Of a stretch of DNA of 64,000 nucleotides, positions 11,838 to 22,121 are shown in pieces. The first letter of the stretch is position 1, and every line of letters begins with the position of its first letter. A model generated the notes under the pieces. The model saw only the letters and a list, made by a program, of their open reading frames with translations, had not been told where the DNA came from and did no database searches. A program made the position numbers and the translations under genes. Origin of the DNA: Rhizophagus irregularis (taxonomy: Eukaryota; Glomeromycota; Glomeromycetes; Glomerales; Glomeraceae); contig NC_089430.1 of the NCBI RefSeq assembly GCF_026210795.1, forward strand, positions 1,054,001 through 1,118,000. Reading direction: 5' to 3'.

Positions 11838-12337
11838 TTGAAACAGTTTATTATTAATATTATTATTAAGAAAACGGAAGAAAGTAAAAGAAACTTTAGT
11901 TCAGTGTTAAAGGAGATGACGGAATTGGGTTTATTAAATGCATGTTACGCATTTTCCTTTAATGAATATAAGCCCCTTAAAGAAAAACTGTAAAAACGTG
12001 TAATATCATAATATTAATATAGGAGTTAGAAATGAAAATTCTAACACTAGATAAAGCTTAAAAGAACTAAGACGACGGTAAAATATTGAAGTTTAATCTT
12101 TTATCTGTAGATTATTTGATCATTTAAATTATATTATTAATTGGTGTAACTTGGCGTAACTATATGCAAATCTTATGATCAACTATGCCAAAATTATGGA
12201 GAAACCTATTATAGAGGTTTCGGCATGTTTCGGCAGTTTCTCAATTTTGACAGGTTTCGGCGTTTCGGCGTTTCGGCACTATATAAGAGGTTTCACCTTT
12301 CAGCATTAGGCCAAACAGGTTTCGGCAAGCAACCTTA
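11838..12337. repeat. hAT#1 right subterminal region
   Basis: Non-coding. Its outer 150 bp hold multiple GTTTCGGC / TTTCGGCA words in both orientations ending in the terminal inverted repeat; the inner part is AT-rich promoter-side sequence of the transposase gene. Matches hAT#2 41313-41820 in reverse. Confidence 0.8.
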
Positions 12338-12345
12338 CATATAAG
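12338..12345. repeat. hAT#1 target-site duplication, right copy
   Basis: CATATAAG, identical to 5718-5725. The PolB reading frame resumes here. Confidence 0.95.
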
Positions 12346-12626
12346 GATAAAGTATGACGCATCCATACAGATGGATTTATTCTAGAGGAACAGCCAAGTA
12401 GTCCTACACTTATCACTTGTTCAGAAAATGCATCCAAAGCATTGAAAGCTTTCAAGTTTGAAAACGCAGAATACTGCCATGTGAAAAATGCAAACAAGGT
12501 TATCTGGACATGATTGCCAAGAATGCGGTTGGGTTTACAATAGGTATATATATTTTTTCTTGCTTGAATGTAAAGTCAATTTGAATATTCCTATTTATTA
12601 CAAAGTACAAAAAAGTATAAGGAATC

Positions 12627-13097
12627 ATGTCAACATATACCGAATTAGCAAGCATTATTAACAGCACTGACAGCATTAGTGATGAAGTTATTTATGATGC
12701 ATCATGCAATCAGTTCACCATTATCTCTGATGAAACTGTCCTCAAGATTATCCGTGCATTAAAAGACACTATAGTAGTTGCATTAGTATCTGGGTTTAGC
12801 AAAACCAGCTACCTTGTCCAGGATCATGTGAAGTATATCAAGAGAATCCAGACAGCAAAGTCTCCTGTATCATATGTGAAGTTTGTGGCCAGAAAACTCT
12901 TCCCAGATAATGCAGCATATACTGCTAAGATAGCAAAGATTCGTGAATTATACAAGAATAAACAAGCTCTTCTAGACAAACTTGAGGCCCTCTTTGAGTT
13001 GTATTATAATATAATTAAGGACTCATCAACAGGCCCCCCAAAGCGAGCTGTCACTATGAATGAGGCTGAGAAAATCTTAGCAGAACTTCTTGCATAA
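12627..13097 (+). CDS. Polinton A 156-aa conserved orphan
   Basis: Complete 156-codon frame with ATG after a TA-rich upstream stretch, 113 bp after the PolB stop. The same frame is intact in Polinton B (35262-34792) with only a few replacements, which makes selection for coding likely. Predicted mostly helical, Lys-rich in the middle (VKYIKRIQTAKS, VKFVARKLF), ending in an acidic helix. I see no signal peptide, membrane segment, Cys/His cluster or enzyme motif. Position right after PolB would suit a replication accessory or terminal-protein role, but nothing in the sequence proves it. Confidence 0.8.
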   Translation: MSTYTELASIINSTDSISDEVIYDASCNQFTIISDETVLKIIRALKDTIVVALVSGFSKTSYLVQDHVKYIKRIQTAKSPVSYVKFVARKLFPDNAAYTAKIAKIRELYKNKQALLDKLEALFELYYNIIKDSSTGPPKRAVTMNEAEKILAELLA

Positions 13098-13190
13098 GCG
13101 GCTCCTGTACAAATTTAGTTTATATTTTTTATCCATTTGTAATGGGCATACAGTAATTGAAGATGGCTATAGTATAAGTAACATAACATC

Positions 13191-13606
13191 ATGTTGGACC
13201 GATTACCAGTAGAAATAGTCGAACGCATTGTTGCAAAGATCCCAGATACTGACCTTATTGCAGCAAGTAAAGTAGATAGTGTGTGGTGGCAGGAGGTTCG
13301 TTAAGAAGCATATAAGAGATGGAAAAATTACACTACTACAATTGGACATGTCCAAGCTCTTGAAAAGCCGTTTGAAAAAGGGAATATTGACTGAATATCA
13401 TTTGAAGATGTAAACGACTTCTATAAAAGATGGATAGACCACCTCACCGAGGATCAGCTTTATATTATGGAGAAAATGCTTAGGAATGGGATGGTCGTGA
13501 ACCCCAAGAGAGGGAAACCATAGAGCATGCATTAAGTGAACAAAGATGGGGAGGCGACCCTTGGGGACTGAACTGGGAGTGGAACGAATGGACTCAACAG
13601 GAGTAG
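13191..13606 (+). pseudogene. Polinton A F-box-like gene (broken)
   Basis: ATG at 13191 opens MLDRLPVEIVERIVAKI..TDLIAASKVDSVWW, a good F-box pattern (LPxEIxxxI, central hydrophobic core, W near the end). A TAA at 13302-13304 stops it; the same frame then reads on as a helical Trp-containing segment with further stops. After a shift near 13510 an acidic Trp-rich tail (GGDPWGLNWEWNEW) ends at TAG 13604-13606. Intact versions would recruit SCF ubiquitin ligase through Skp1 (family knowledge). Polinton B lacks it at this place but has another F-box-like frame beside its right inverted repeat (40459-40175). Confidence 0.55.
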
Positions 13607-13612
13607 CTTATT

Positions 13613-13755
13613 TATCGGGTATCCTCATATTTCTCGACAAGAACTGATGACCATGTAACCTTATCATCAGGTATCCTTGCATTTTTTCGACAAGGATTGA
13701 TGACCATGTAACCTTATTATCAGGTATCCTTGAATTTTTTCAACAAGGATTGAAA
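13613..13755 (+). repeat. Polinton A internal ~52-bp direct repeats, left part
   Basis: About three degenerate copies of a unit containing GGTATCCTTGCATTTTTT, CGACAAGGATTGATGACC and ATGTAACCTTATCATCA. The array continues after the LINE at ~21935-22062 and is present at the equivalent place in Polinton B (33645-33700 and 33980-34075). Confidence 0.85.
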
Positions 13756-13865
13756 GGATTGATAGATCTCTTACCGCCGATCTATTGACCAAAAATTTTT
13801 GGAAAGAAAATTTTATATCTTCGTACTAACAACTCTTATATTTTACCCAACCCATACCTTCTAAC

Positions 13866-15998
13866 ATGTCTAGAAACCTTGCTAGAAGAGGTGGCGGCAG
13901 CTATAATCCTAATAGTAACAAGGCTGCTCGTCAAGAAAAGAAAAATAATAAAAAACAACTCTCTGATAACTCTGGTTCTGATAGTGATAATAATTCCCAA
14001 AAACGTTCCCGTACACTTACAAAAGACTCCATGGATGAAGACTATGAAGATTTCGTTGCCGACGCGCCGGCTGATGGTGGTTTAGTTGGTTCAACTTTGA
14101 CCGCTATTCCTCAACAAAATAATTCCCGCAGCACCGCCCAAGAAAATACTCAAGCTTCTACCCCGAATAATTCTGCTGCGCCCACTGCGTCTGGCCAAGA
14201 CGCGTCCTCTGGAGCTAACGCGTCAATTCATGCACCTCGAAACAAAGAAAATAACTCATCCCCTAACGCGTCCCCTAATATGGATGCAAATGATGGTACA
14301 TCGCCCGATCATGCTGTCGATCCCTCCCCAACTATTACCATTAATCGTCAAGATTTCCTGGCTGCGGCTGCGCCCAACTCCGCTCCCCAAACTCTAGAGA
14401 AACTTAAAACTAATAAGGAAATCATTGATGCCGTTAACAACTTATTTTTAGAAACATACGAATCATATACCGGTCGTGCTCGTATGACTGGTTCAGGGGA
14501 CGCCAAACGTCTCATCATTCACTTCCATACTGCGGAGGCTCGTGACTTGTGTGTTGGTAGCACACACTCGGAATTTTCAGACCTACAATTCCACCTGTAC
14601 GATCCCAAACAGCTCCGGTCCGATGAAGACCTCCGTGCTATTCAAGTCACGGATATACCATTCTTCATTACCAAACCCCAATTATAATCCTATTTCAAGA
14701 AATTTGGCAATTTGCTGTCCCTTCATCTCTATTCAAGAAAAGGTGCCAAAATGCAACAAGCCCGCATCGTTTATGATCATGCCGATGCCATCGCCCGTTT
14801 TACCACCCAATGGGCAGTTTATTGTTTTTCCACCTGTTTGCGCGTTACTCCCTGTCACTATTCAGTGGATCAAAAAGCTGCTCGTCGTGAATTTGTTGCT
14901 GTCCTTTCTGGACTCCCTGCTAACACTAAAGACATCCATCTTGCTCCATTAGTTAAAGAACACGGAGCCAAAGCCATTAATATTCCTCTTTCCTTAAACT
15001 CATATAAACCTAAACCATGGGCTTATGTTACTTTCAATTCACAAGCGACAATGGATGCCGCTATGGAACAAACGATAGGATTCCAAGGTCGTACTCTTCG
15101 GTGGGGTACTTCCAACGATTCGAAAGCCCTTTGCCACAGATGTGGAAAACTTGGATGTGCTCCTACCTCCTGCCCACTCAACCAACGCCGCGGACGCTCA
15201 CGTACACGTGACCCTGTTGCCGCCCTTAAAGAACGTTTCAACATTGGCCAAAGACCTGCTCAACAAAGATCTTCGCGTAATAGTTCTCGGTCTCGATCTC
15301 GTTCTAAATCCCGGGATCGTTCTGCCTCTGCTCAACGTTCTAATTCAAACCCCAATCGCCCTAATAATAATAATAACAGCAATAACAATACTATACCCCC
15401 TTCTTCCGGTTTAGCTAATCCTTCTACTTCTGCTCATGGACGAACACCTTCCAATAATCGGAAAGGCAAAGATAGATCTGTTTCCTTTTCGTCCAATGCT
15501 CGCACTCCACTTTCCGATTCAAACACTTCTAATGCCCTTGAGGCTGCCCTCAAGATACTTAACGTTTTACAAACTCTTCAACAAGATGTTGCACGAGTGG
15601 AATCCCGCATTTCAACCCTTGAACTTAACAACCAACGGCTGTCTGCTATTGAAGCCCATTTAGGCATCAACCCTCCCTCCGCACCTGTTGTCAATTCTGA
15701 ACCTGATCGGATGGAAGAAGACCCTCCTGAAACTACTGGTACTCTAATTCCACATCCTAATGCTCCCTTATCTTCTGGTGCAAAGAATTCCTCTTCTCCC
15801 AAATCTACACCCAATAATGTTCCGCACTCAGTTCCTACGTCCATCTCTAACCCTTCCCTGCAAGATGAATTGAATTCGGTTATCCAAGATCAAAAAGCGA
15901 TTAAAGATACTTTGCAATCGCTCACTGGTTCCATTCAAGGTTTTATTGCTTCTCTTGGTGGTTCTCCCTCCAATCGAGCTTCTGCTCCTTCGCAATAA
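13866..15998 (+). pseudogene. LINE ORF1, one premature stop
   Basis: One frame of 711 codons with a single in-frame TAA at 14685-14687; both halves are in the same register. The N-terminus is Asn/Ser/Asp-rich and disordered. An RRM-like fold spans the stop (VTDIPFFITKP...YFKKFGNLLSLHLY...). A zinc-knuckle-like CHRCGKLGCAPTSC lies at nt ~15133-15174, followed by an RS-rich tract (~15240-15340) and a predicted coiled coil (~15540-15660). The role is binding the LINE RNA. The stop falls inside the RRM and should inactivate the protein unless read through. Confidence 0.8.
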
Positions 15999-16044
15999 TT
16001 GTTTTCTGTTCCCCTTCCCCGTTCCTGATTATCATTGTGCTCTA

Positions 16045-19000
16045 ATGTCAGACAATTTTAATTATGATACATTTGTTCGTAACCCACCCAACCCCGTAGA
16101 TACTTATATTTTTTCAGAACATGAATCTTTATTTACTACCTCGAATTCTTCTCCTATCCCTAATTCTTTTAATATTTCATCCTTTAATGTTAATGGCCTT
16201 CGCCATAATAGTCAAGTTAAAATTGAGCAAATTTCTAATTTCTTCAATCTCAAACATATTTCCTTTGGTGGTATCGTAGATACCCATTTATCCCCTAAAC
16301 AAATTCATTTCTTATCTAAACGCCTCCCTAACTATACTGTCTTTTCATCTGATATAGATAAAACCAAACAAGTTAATTCCACTGGTGGCGTTTCCCTTTT
16401 CATTGAAAAATCCCTTGCTTCTCATGTACAAGATTTTGTTTCACATTCTTCACGTATTTTATCTGTTGATCTCTATTTCAAAGGCAACATTAAATTGCGT
16501 ATTTTTGTTATATATATTCCCCCTATCTCTGATTCTAAACTACGGTCAGAAACTATTGATCTCCTATTACAACTCCTGGTGCAAGCCAAACAACAAAATT
16601 TTTATCACGCCATTTGTGGTGATTTTAATATGCACCTAGATACATATTACCCTATTTATTTTAATCGCCCTGCTACTGCTTCGCAACGAGCTTATCGTTT
16701 GCTTCATCATCTTTTATCTCATGGTTACGAAGAAACTTTCCCTGTTAACGCTTCTAATTCCTTAGGCACCTTTCACCGTGATGACCAAGTTACTCGTATA
16801 GACTATGTTTGGTCTTGCCCAATGCTAAAAAGCTACGCTCTCACTTCTTATATTTTTGACGCCCAAGACACCTGCTCTTCGGACCACAATCCTATCATCA
16901 CGTATTTTGATGATTCACTCTTGGTTGCGTCTATCAAGGTTGCTCGTGCTAAACAACTTCAACGTCAGACTCGACGCGTTTTTAAACTCGATTCCGTCAC
17001 TACTCAACAATGGGAATCCTTTTCTACACATACTGATTCCTTATGCGACGTTTCTCCTTCAATCTTCTCAACATGGCACATCAATCAACAATGTGAATAT
17101 TTACATTCCCGAATTGTGAAAGCTGCTAATACTTCCCTTCCGTCCGTTACAGTTGGAAATCAACATGTACCCACGATGCCCAAGGATTTAGAAGCTTTGA
17201 CTCAACATTATCGTTTCCTCAGCCGTTTGTTGCATTCGATACGCTTATTGCGAAAATATCCTTCCACATATTATAATAGATATGAACGTACTTGGTCCAT
17301 TCATTTCATTCGACTTCAAAAGATTCTTTATCTTTACAAGAAGGTTATTCCTTCTCCCCCTATTTTACCTACTTCTTTGTCCACATGTAGGCAAGACGAA
17401 TTTAAATTTTTACTGGAATCTTTAAAGACTATTTCTTGCGCCCTCCATGGTTTCCTTCTTCTCAAAGAAAAAGATTTTCAAGATTCTTCCATTCGTGCCA
17501 AATTGGACGATAGGGATACCCATTTTGAAACTGATATTTCCTCATTTATTAATTCTGCTCTCTCAAGGACTCGACGCCGTATCACTTTGGATCGTGTTTT
17601 TATTGACCACCCTACACAACCTAAACTTTTAACGGACCCACACGACATTGATGACGCTGTTATCAACCATTTCCAGAATTCCGTACCCATCAAATCGACT
17701 CCTCCTGATAATATTTCAGCTCTTCCTGAAAGATGGTCTTCTGCTTATCGTCCTATGGACGATGTGGATTCTTCTATTTATAATTCCTTATTGGATCCTC
17801 CTACTCTTGAAGAATGGTTATCTACGGTCTCTTCTATGCCTAATGACAAAGCTCCTGGTCCTTCTATGATCACTTATGAAATGCTTAAGCACCTGGGTTC
17901 CAATACTTCAGCTTTGGTTTTAATCCTGGTCCAATCCTGCCTTTACACTGCAGATATTCCTGATTTATGGCGTCAAGCTATGGTTTTCCCTATCCCTAAA
18001 CCTCACGAATGGAAATGTCAACTTATGAATACTAGACCTATAACTTTACTTGAAGTAATTAGGAAATCTTTGGTCAAACTTTTTTATAATCGTCTTGCTT
18101 CCATTTTGGCTTCAAAGGAAGTTTTGAAAGGAGGTAACTTCGCCGGTCTCCCTGGAGGTTCTTGTCGCGACCCTATTGTCGTCCTGGAATCTATTATCCA
18201 TGATGCTCATGTCAACAAGTCGCCGCTTTGGATTCTCTCACAAGATATTTCGAAGGCTTTCGACTCAGTTGATCTCAAGATGTTGCGTTTTGCTTTAGAA
18301 CGCATTAAACTTCCTGCTTCTGCTACCAAGTTTATTTTATCCCTTTTTATGAAACGCTCTAATCGCGTTTTTACTGCTCATGGAACTACACCTTCCTACC
18401 GCGTTTGTATTGGTATAGATCAAGGCGAAGTTATCTCTCCCTTACTTTGGGTTATATATATAGACCCTTTATTGACTATTCTTAAGAATGAAATGATGGA
18501 TCCCTACATACTTCATGCTCCTTCTTTATCTAATCCCTTGGCTGAGATTAGTTCAGACGAACTACGCATCAACAACTTGGTCTTTATGGATGATTCTACT
18601 TTAATTTCTTCATCCAAACTTGGAATGGAATTGATGCTCTCTATCACGGAAGAATTTTATCAAATCAATAATACTTCCGCTAATCATAACAAATATGTTT
18701 TAATTACTAATTCGTTGCCTCCCACTTCAGTTTCTTCACCTTCTCCAGTCGTGTTTGACTTGCAATTATCTGAACTGAATAAAGTTCCCTCCATTTCTAT
18801 TGTGCCCATCGCCATGAATAGCTCTTTCCGCTTCCTGGGTGTCTGGTTCAATGTCGCTGGTTCTCGCGATTTTGTCAAAAAGCAAGTTGCTCGAGAATGC
18901 AACTCTTTCGCTGCTACCGTTCGCCCTGCCAAATTATCTGCTAAACAAGTAGTTTATTTACACAATACCGTCCTTATTCCCAAATTGGAATATCGCATGC

Positions 19001-21666
19001 AAGTCACTCACCTCTCCGAATCTGAATGTGCCTCGGCAACCAGCAGTATCCGTTCCTTGGTTAAACATAAGGCCAATTTTTCACGTGTACTCCCTGATTC
19101 TATTTTGTTTTTATCTCAAGGCTTGGGATTGATTAATTTATTTTTTCATCAATCACAAACACATTTAACTAATTTATTTTTATTAGCTAATTCTTCTTCT
19201 TCTTTTATGAAAAATTTATTATTATATAGATTACGTTTAATTCAATTTTCTTTTTTGATTCCTATTTCCCCATTGTTAGTTAAAGATTGGACTATATGGT
19301 CTAAACTTTTTGCTTTCAAACAGGATTATATCGCTTGCGCTATTGCTCTCCTGACCACCACTCCTTTCAAGTTGTCACGTTCTCAACTTTCAACTTTGCC
19401 TGCCCTTACTATACCTGATGGTCATACACCTTTATTTGAAGTTATGACTCCAAATATTTTTATATCTTATTTCCGACGCCTTAGAAGTCTGCAACTTTAT
19501 TACCTATCTCAGTTCATCACGCCTCAAGGAACCCATATGATCACTTGGAATGTTTACTTATCCAATTTATCAAGTAGGAAAGGTCATCGAGTCCTCCCGC
19601 ATAAGTGGTTCAATGACATCCGTCAAAACGTCACTATTCCAAATTCCAATTCTTTCCTTTTGGATCAATTCTCCTCTGATGCTACTCCTTCAAATGTTGA
19701 CTTGATCCCAGCCTTTGGTTCCTCTAGAAAATCCATGAAATGGATCGTGACTTTGGACGAAGATGGTTCTCCTCTTTTTGGAAAACAACTCAGCAAACAA
19801 CAATATTCTTGCAAGATTGTCTATTGGACCTCTGATTGTGTGACTCGACCTAATGATGTTATCACGCTCGCTCCTTGTCCTGGTTGTTCTAAACATGTAC
19901 CGGTTTCTCATACTAAAAACCAACCATCCGATGTTACTCCCTTATGTATCATTCCAAAACTCTCTCCACTTAGATCTTTAATTCTTCCTACAACGCAGGA
20001 GCGTATTAGATATGACACCGTCAATATTACTTCTCCCTTCACTTGGGCGGACCTTGATGAAACTGTTCGATCCTATTATGGTCGTTTGGACACTCAACCT
20101 AATTTTTCACAAGTAGATGTGGTTACTCTTCCTACTCCTTCTTTTCCTCCCTCTTTGGACTCGGCTGCCTCTTTTGCTTTTGCTGCCTCGCCGTTAGCGA
20201 CTCCTCCTGATAACCATTATTGTTTTTATACCGATGGTTCTTTAATTAACCTTGGCACTCCTGTTGTTTCTATGGGTTGGTCTTGGGTTCAAGTCCTCGA
20301 TGGCGCTGGTTTTTTCCAATCTATCGCTGCTCATGCTCATGGAATTATTCACAATTGGCCTTCCTCCACAAGAGCTGAAATCGCTGCTATACATGCTGCC
20401 CTTACAGTCACTCCACCCTCTTCAACAGTCACTATTCATACTGACTCTCAATCTGCCATAGATGGTCTTCGTCTATGTGCTACCTTTTCTTATTCCAATA
20501 GTAGGCTTTATTACAAGACCACCAATTTCGAACTCTGGGCTATTATTGAACGTCTCATTTCTTCCAAATCTTTATCCGTCATGGCTGTTAAAGTGAAAAG
20601 TCACTCTGGTAATTTCTACAATGACTACGCGGACTCTTTGGCCAACTCTGCGCATTCTTCTTCTTCAGCAATTCTTCTCTCTGATCTGGACCAAATATCT
20701 CCTCACGATTTCTTATTAACATATGATGATATTTTATGTGAATCCAACCCACGACGCCTATTTAAGCAATATTCGCAAATGCTGTGGATGTATAGATTAA
20801 CGCGTCTATCGCGTTTTAACTTTACCATTGCTTTATCTTCTACCCCAGATTTCGTGATTGATTGGGATCTTACCTGGTTCTCGTTAAATTCAGAACCTCA
20901 GCATGATGCCTTTTTTACTCGTGCTCATGCTTCCTCTCATCACACCTTCAAATTCAAACTCTTTTTGGAAGATTTACCTATCTTGGAACATCTTAAAAGA
21001 ATTCGCCCGGACTTGTATATCGACATCTTATTGTGTCGTTCATGCCTCGACTCCAAGGAAGATTTCATGCACTTGTTTATGTGCAAATGTAGACGAATCG
21101 CTATGGAACAGATTCTCCTCTCCTACCAACGTCATTTTATCAACAAACTTCAAGAAGCTGGTGATCTCGTTAAAAAAGATCCCTCTTTAATTATTAACAA
21201 ATTTAAATCTCTTCCTTGTTGGTCCTTTTCTTCTTCAAATTGGACTTCATATAGTCTTGTCTGTGGCTGCCTTCCGAAATCCTTTGTTGAATTTTTTGAA
21301 GAACTTTCTGTTCCACGTAACTCTGCAATGAAGGTTATCTCTGCCATCCATAATCACTTTATCCAAAAGATCAGAAAACGAATTTGGCTACCGCGCTCCT
21401 ATGATAAATCTAAATGGGAAGACGCGATGAATATTACTCATAAACTCAAACTCTCTCGGCCTTCAAATTTGCCGAAGCCTACGTACTTACCTTTCTCAAC
21501 TTTACCTCCTCCGACCCTTTCCAATGACGCACGTGACTCCGACGTTGATTATTTAAAGAACTCGATGAAATATGGTTTGCCTTGGTTTAATCACTATTCG
21601 GGTTTTATAAGTCGTCTAACGGTGCAACTTACTAACAGCTTTAGCAGGGTGGTGTGTCGATTTTAA
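16045..21666 (+). CDS. LINE ORF2: APE, reverse transcriptase, RNase H
   Basis: Complete 1,873-aa polyprotein; ATG at 16045 was chosen because the upstream part of the open frame overlaps ORF1, and it leaves a 46-bp gap. In order: APE-type endonuclease (SSFNVNGLRHN near residue 46, CGDFNMHLD, and SSDHNPIITYF near 275); reverse transcriptase from ~600 (KAPGPSMITYEML, SQDISKAFDSV, GIDQGEVISPLLW, catalytic FMDD near 848); RNase H (YTDGS near 1394, RAEIAAIHAAL, HTDSQSAIDGL, SHSGNFYNDYADSLA); and a C-terminal Cys/His cluster (CRSCL...HLFMCKC). All catalytic residues I can see are present, so this may be an active polymerase gene, although its partner ORF1 has a stop. FMDD replaces the usual F/YxDD. 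Confidence 0.93.
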   Translation: MSDNFNYDTFVRNPPNPVDTYIFSEHESLFTTSNSSPIPNSFNISSFNVNGLRHNSQVKIEQISNFFNLKHISFGGIVDTHLSPKQIHFLSKRLPNYTVFSSDIDKTKQVNSTGGVSLFIEKSLASHVQDFVSHSSRILSVDLYFKGNIKLRIFVIYIPPISDSKLRSETIDLLLQLLVQAKQQNFYHAICGDFNMHLDTYYPIYFNRPATASQRAYRLLHHLLSHGYEETFPVNASNSLGTFHRDDQVTRIDYVWSCPMLKSYALTSYIFDAQDTCSSDHNPIITYFDDSLLVASIKVARAKQLQRQTRRVFKLDSVTTQQWESFSTHTDSLCDVSPSIFSTWHINQQCEYLHSRIVKAANTSLPSVTVGNQHVPTMPKDLEALTQHYRFLSRLLHSIRLLRKYPSTYYNRYERTWSIHFIRLQKILYLYKKVIPSPPILPTSLSTCRQDEFKFLLESLKTISCALHGFLLLKEKDFQDSSIRAKLDDRDTHFETDISSFINSALSRTRRRITLDRVFIDHPTQPKLLTDPHDIDDAVINHFQNSVPIKSTPPDNISALPERWSSAYRPMDDVDSSIYNSLLDPPTLEEWLSTVSSMPNDKAPGPSMITYEMLKHLGSNTSALVLILVQSCLYTADIPDLWRQAMVFPIPKPHEWKCQLMNTRPITLLEVIRKSLVKLFYNRLASILASKEVLKGGNFAGLPGGSCRDPIVVLESIIHDAHVNKSPLWILSQDISKAFDSVDLKMLRFALERIKLPASATKFILSLFMKRSNRVFTAHGTTPSYRVCIGIDQGEVISPLLWVIYIDPLLTILKNEMMDPYILHAPSLSNPLAEISSDELRINNLVFMDDSTLISSSKLGMELMLSITEEFYQINNTSANHNKYVLITNSLPPTSVSSPSPVVFDLQLSELNKVPSISIVPIAMNSSFRFLGVWFNVAGSRDFVKKQVARECNSFAATVRPAKLSAKQVVYLHNTVLIPKLEYRMQVTHLSESECASATSSIRSLVKHKANFSRVLPDSILFLSQGLGLINLFFHQSQTHLTNLFLLANSSSSFMKNLLLYRLRLIQFSFLIPISPLLVKDWTIWSKLFAFKQDYIACAIALLTTTPFKLSRSQLSTLPALTIPDGHTPLFEVMTPNIFISYFRRLRSLQLYYLSQFITPQGTHMITWNVYLSNLSSRKGHRVLPHKWFNDIRQNVTIPNSNSFLLDQFSSDATPSNVDLIPAFGSSRKSMKWIVTLDEDGSPLFGKQLSKQQYSCKIVYWTSDCVTRPNDVITLAPCPGCSKHVPVSHTKNQPSDVTPLCIIPKLSPLRSLILPTTQERIRYDTVNITSPFTWADLDETVRSYYGRLDTQPNFSQVDVVTLPTPSFPPSLDSAASFAFAASPLATPPDNHYCFYTDGSLINLGTPVVSMGWSWVQVLDGAGFFQSIAAHAHGIIHNWPSSTRAEIAAIHAALTVTPPSSTVTIHTDSQSAIDGLRLCATFSYSNSRLYYKTTNFELWAIIERLISSKSLSVMAVKVKSHSGNFYNDYADSLANSAHSSSSAILLSDLDQISPHDFLLTYDDILCESNPRRLFKQYSQMLWMYRLTRLSRFNFTIALSSTPDFVIDWDLTWFSLNSEPQHDAFFTRAHASSHHTFKFKLFLEDLPILEHLKRIRPDLYIDILLCRSCLDSKEDFMHLFMCKCRRIAMEQILLSYQRHFINKLQEAGDLVKKDPSLIINKFKSLPCWSFSSSNWTSYSLVCGCLPKSFVEFFEELSVPRNSAMKVISAIHNHFIQKIRKRIWLPRSYDKSKWEDAMNITHKLKLSRPSNLPKPTYLPFSTLPPPTLSNDARDSDVDYLKNSMKYGLPWFNHYSGFISRLTVQLTNSFSRVVCRF

Positions 21667-21935
21667 TAATGGGCGCATTGTTCGTTGGTTTGTTTGCATA
21701 GTTGCTTCTTCTTAGGTTGGAATATATCTAGGCGGGGGATCAGGATAGTTTTAGTGTTATGCGATTTTTTCCTTTTTGAATTAATTTTATAGCTTTATTA
21801 CTGTTTTGGAGACTATATAGTTTTGTTTTTAGTTAATTTTATTTTTCTTTTTTGTACTTTGAAAATTTTATTTTATTTTTGTAAGTTCGTTAAATAAATT
21901 TAATAAAGATAAAGGCTACTATGCCATATTTGCCT
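21667..21935 (+). other. LINE 3' untranslated region
   Basis: Non-coding, increasingly T-rich, with AATAAA-like words near 21890-21905. Ends where Polinton A repeat units resume. Confidence 0.6.
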
Positions 21936-22062
21936 CGACAAGGATTGATGACCATATAACCTTATCATCAGGTATCCTTGCATTTTTTAATAAGGACTGA
22001 TGACCATGTAATCTTATCATCAGGTATTCTTGTATTTTTTGATAAGGACTGATGACCATGTC
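21935..22062 (+). repeat. Polinton A internal direct repeats, right part
   Basis: Two to three more copies of the ~52-bp unit (GACAAGGATTGATGACC, CCTTATCATCAGGTAT), continuing the array broken by the LINE. Confidence 0.85.
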
Positions 22063-22121
22063 ACTTGGTTATTGTAAATTGAAGAAAACTATTAGGTATG
22101 TAGACACATACAGAAAAAGAC

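Larger units (their letters stand above)
5726..12337 (-). mobile_element. hAT#1 transposon (6.6 kb) with two genes
   Basis: Flanked by an 8-bp TSD; termini are TAAGGTTGCTTGCCGAAAC and its inverse. Both ends (5726-~5930 and ~12185-12337) are packed with GCCGAAAC / GTTTCGGC words, the usual form of subterminal transposase-binding sites. It carries two minus-strand genes: the BED-type hAT transposase (11837-7618) and a Myb/SANT-RS gene (6979-6053). It is itself invaded by a 1.9-kb retroposon (8102-10013) and a 244-bp MITE of its own family (6537-6780). hAT#2 at 41313-57705 is a close relative in the opposite orientation. Confidence 0.92.
4039..12513 (+). pseudogene. Polinton A PolB, interrupted by hAT#1
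   Basis: Family B DNA polymerase of the protein-primed, Polinton type, split by hAT#1 (5726-12337); coding resumes at 12346. Motif A DVTSLYPSI lies at nt ~5107-5133, a motif B-like KRVLNTLWGALCQRK at ~5467-5511, and the motif C region IHTDGF just after the hAT, near 12360. The copy is dead even without the hAT: in-frame stops near 4204, 4522 and 4864 (TGG, CAA and CAG in Polinton B), and single-G deletions near 4553 and 5275 that shift the frame. The N-terminal half contains a Cys (NDCLYECL) and a downstream His (GHYSLAL), a faint OTU-like pattern; I see no clear exonuclease DxE motif. Confidence 0.8.
13755..21935 (+). mobile_element. APE-type LINE (Tad/I-like), ~8.2 kb
   Basis: Inserted in the internal repeat array of Polinton A. 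It carries ORF1 (RRM, zinc knuckle, RS tract) and ORF2 (apurinic endonuclease, reverse transcriptase, RNase H, C-terminal Cys/His cluster), a set typical of fungal Tad/I-type LINEs. The ~110-bp leader begins near 13755. The 3' UTR (21667-~21935) ends in AT-rich sequence with AATAAA-like words rather than a long A tail. The exact ends are blurred because ACAAGGATTGA on both sides could be either the TSD or part of the host repeat. It is more C-rich and less decayed than its surroundings, so it is a later arrival. Confidence 0.88.
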
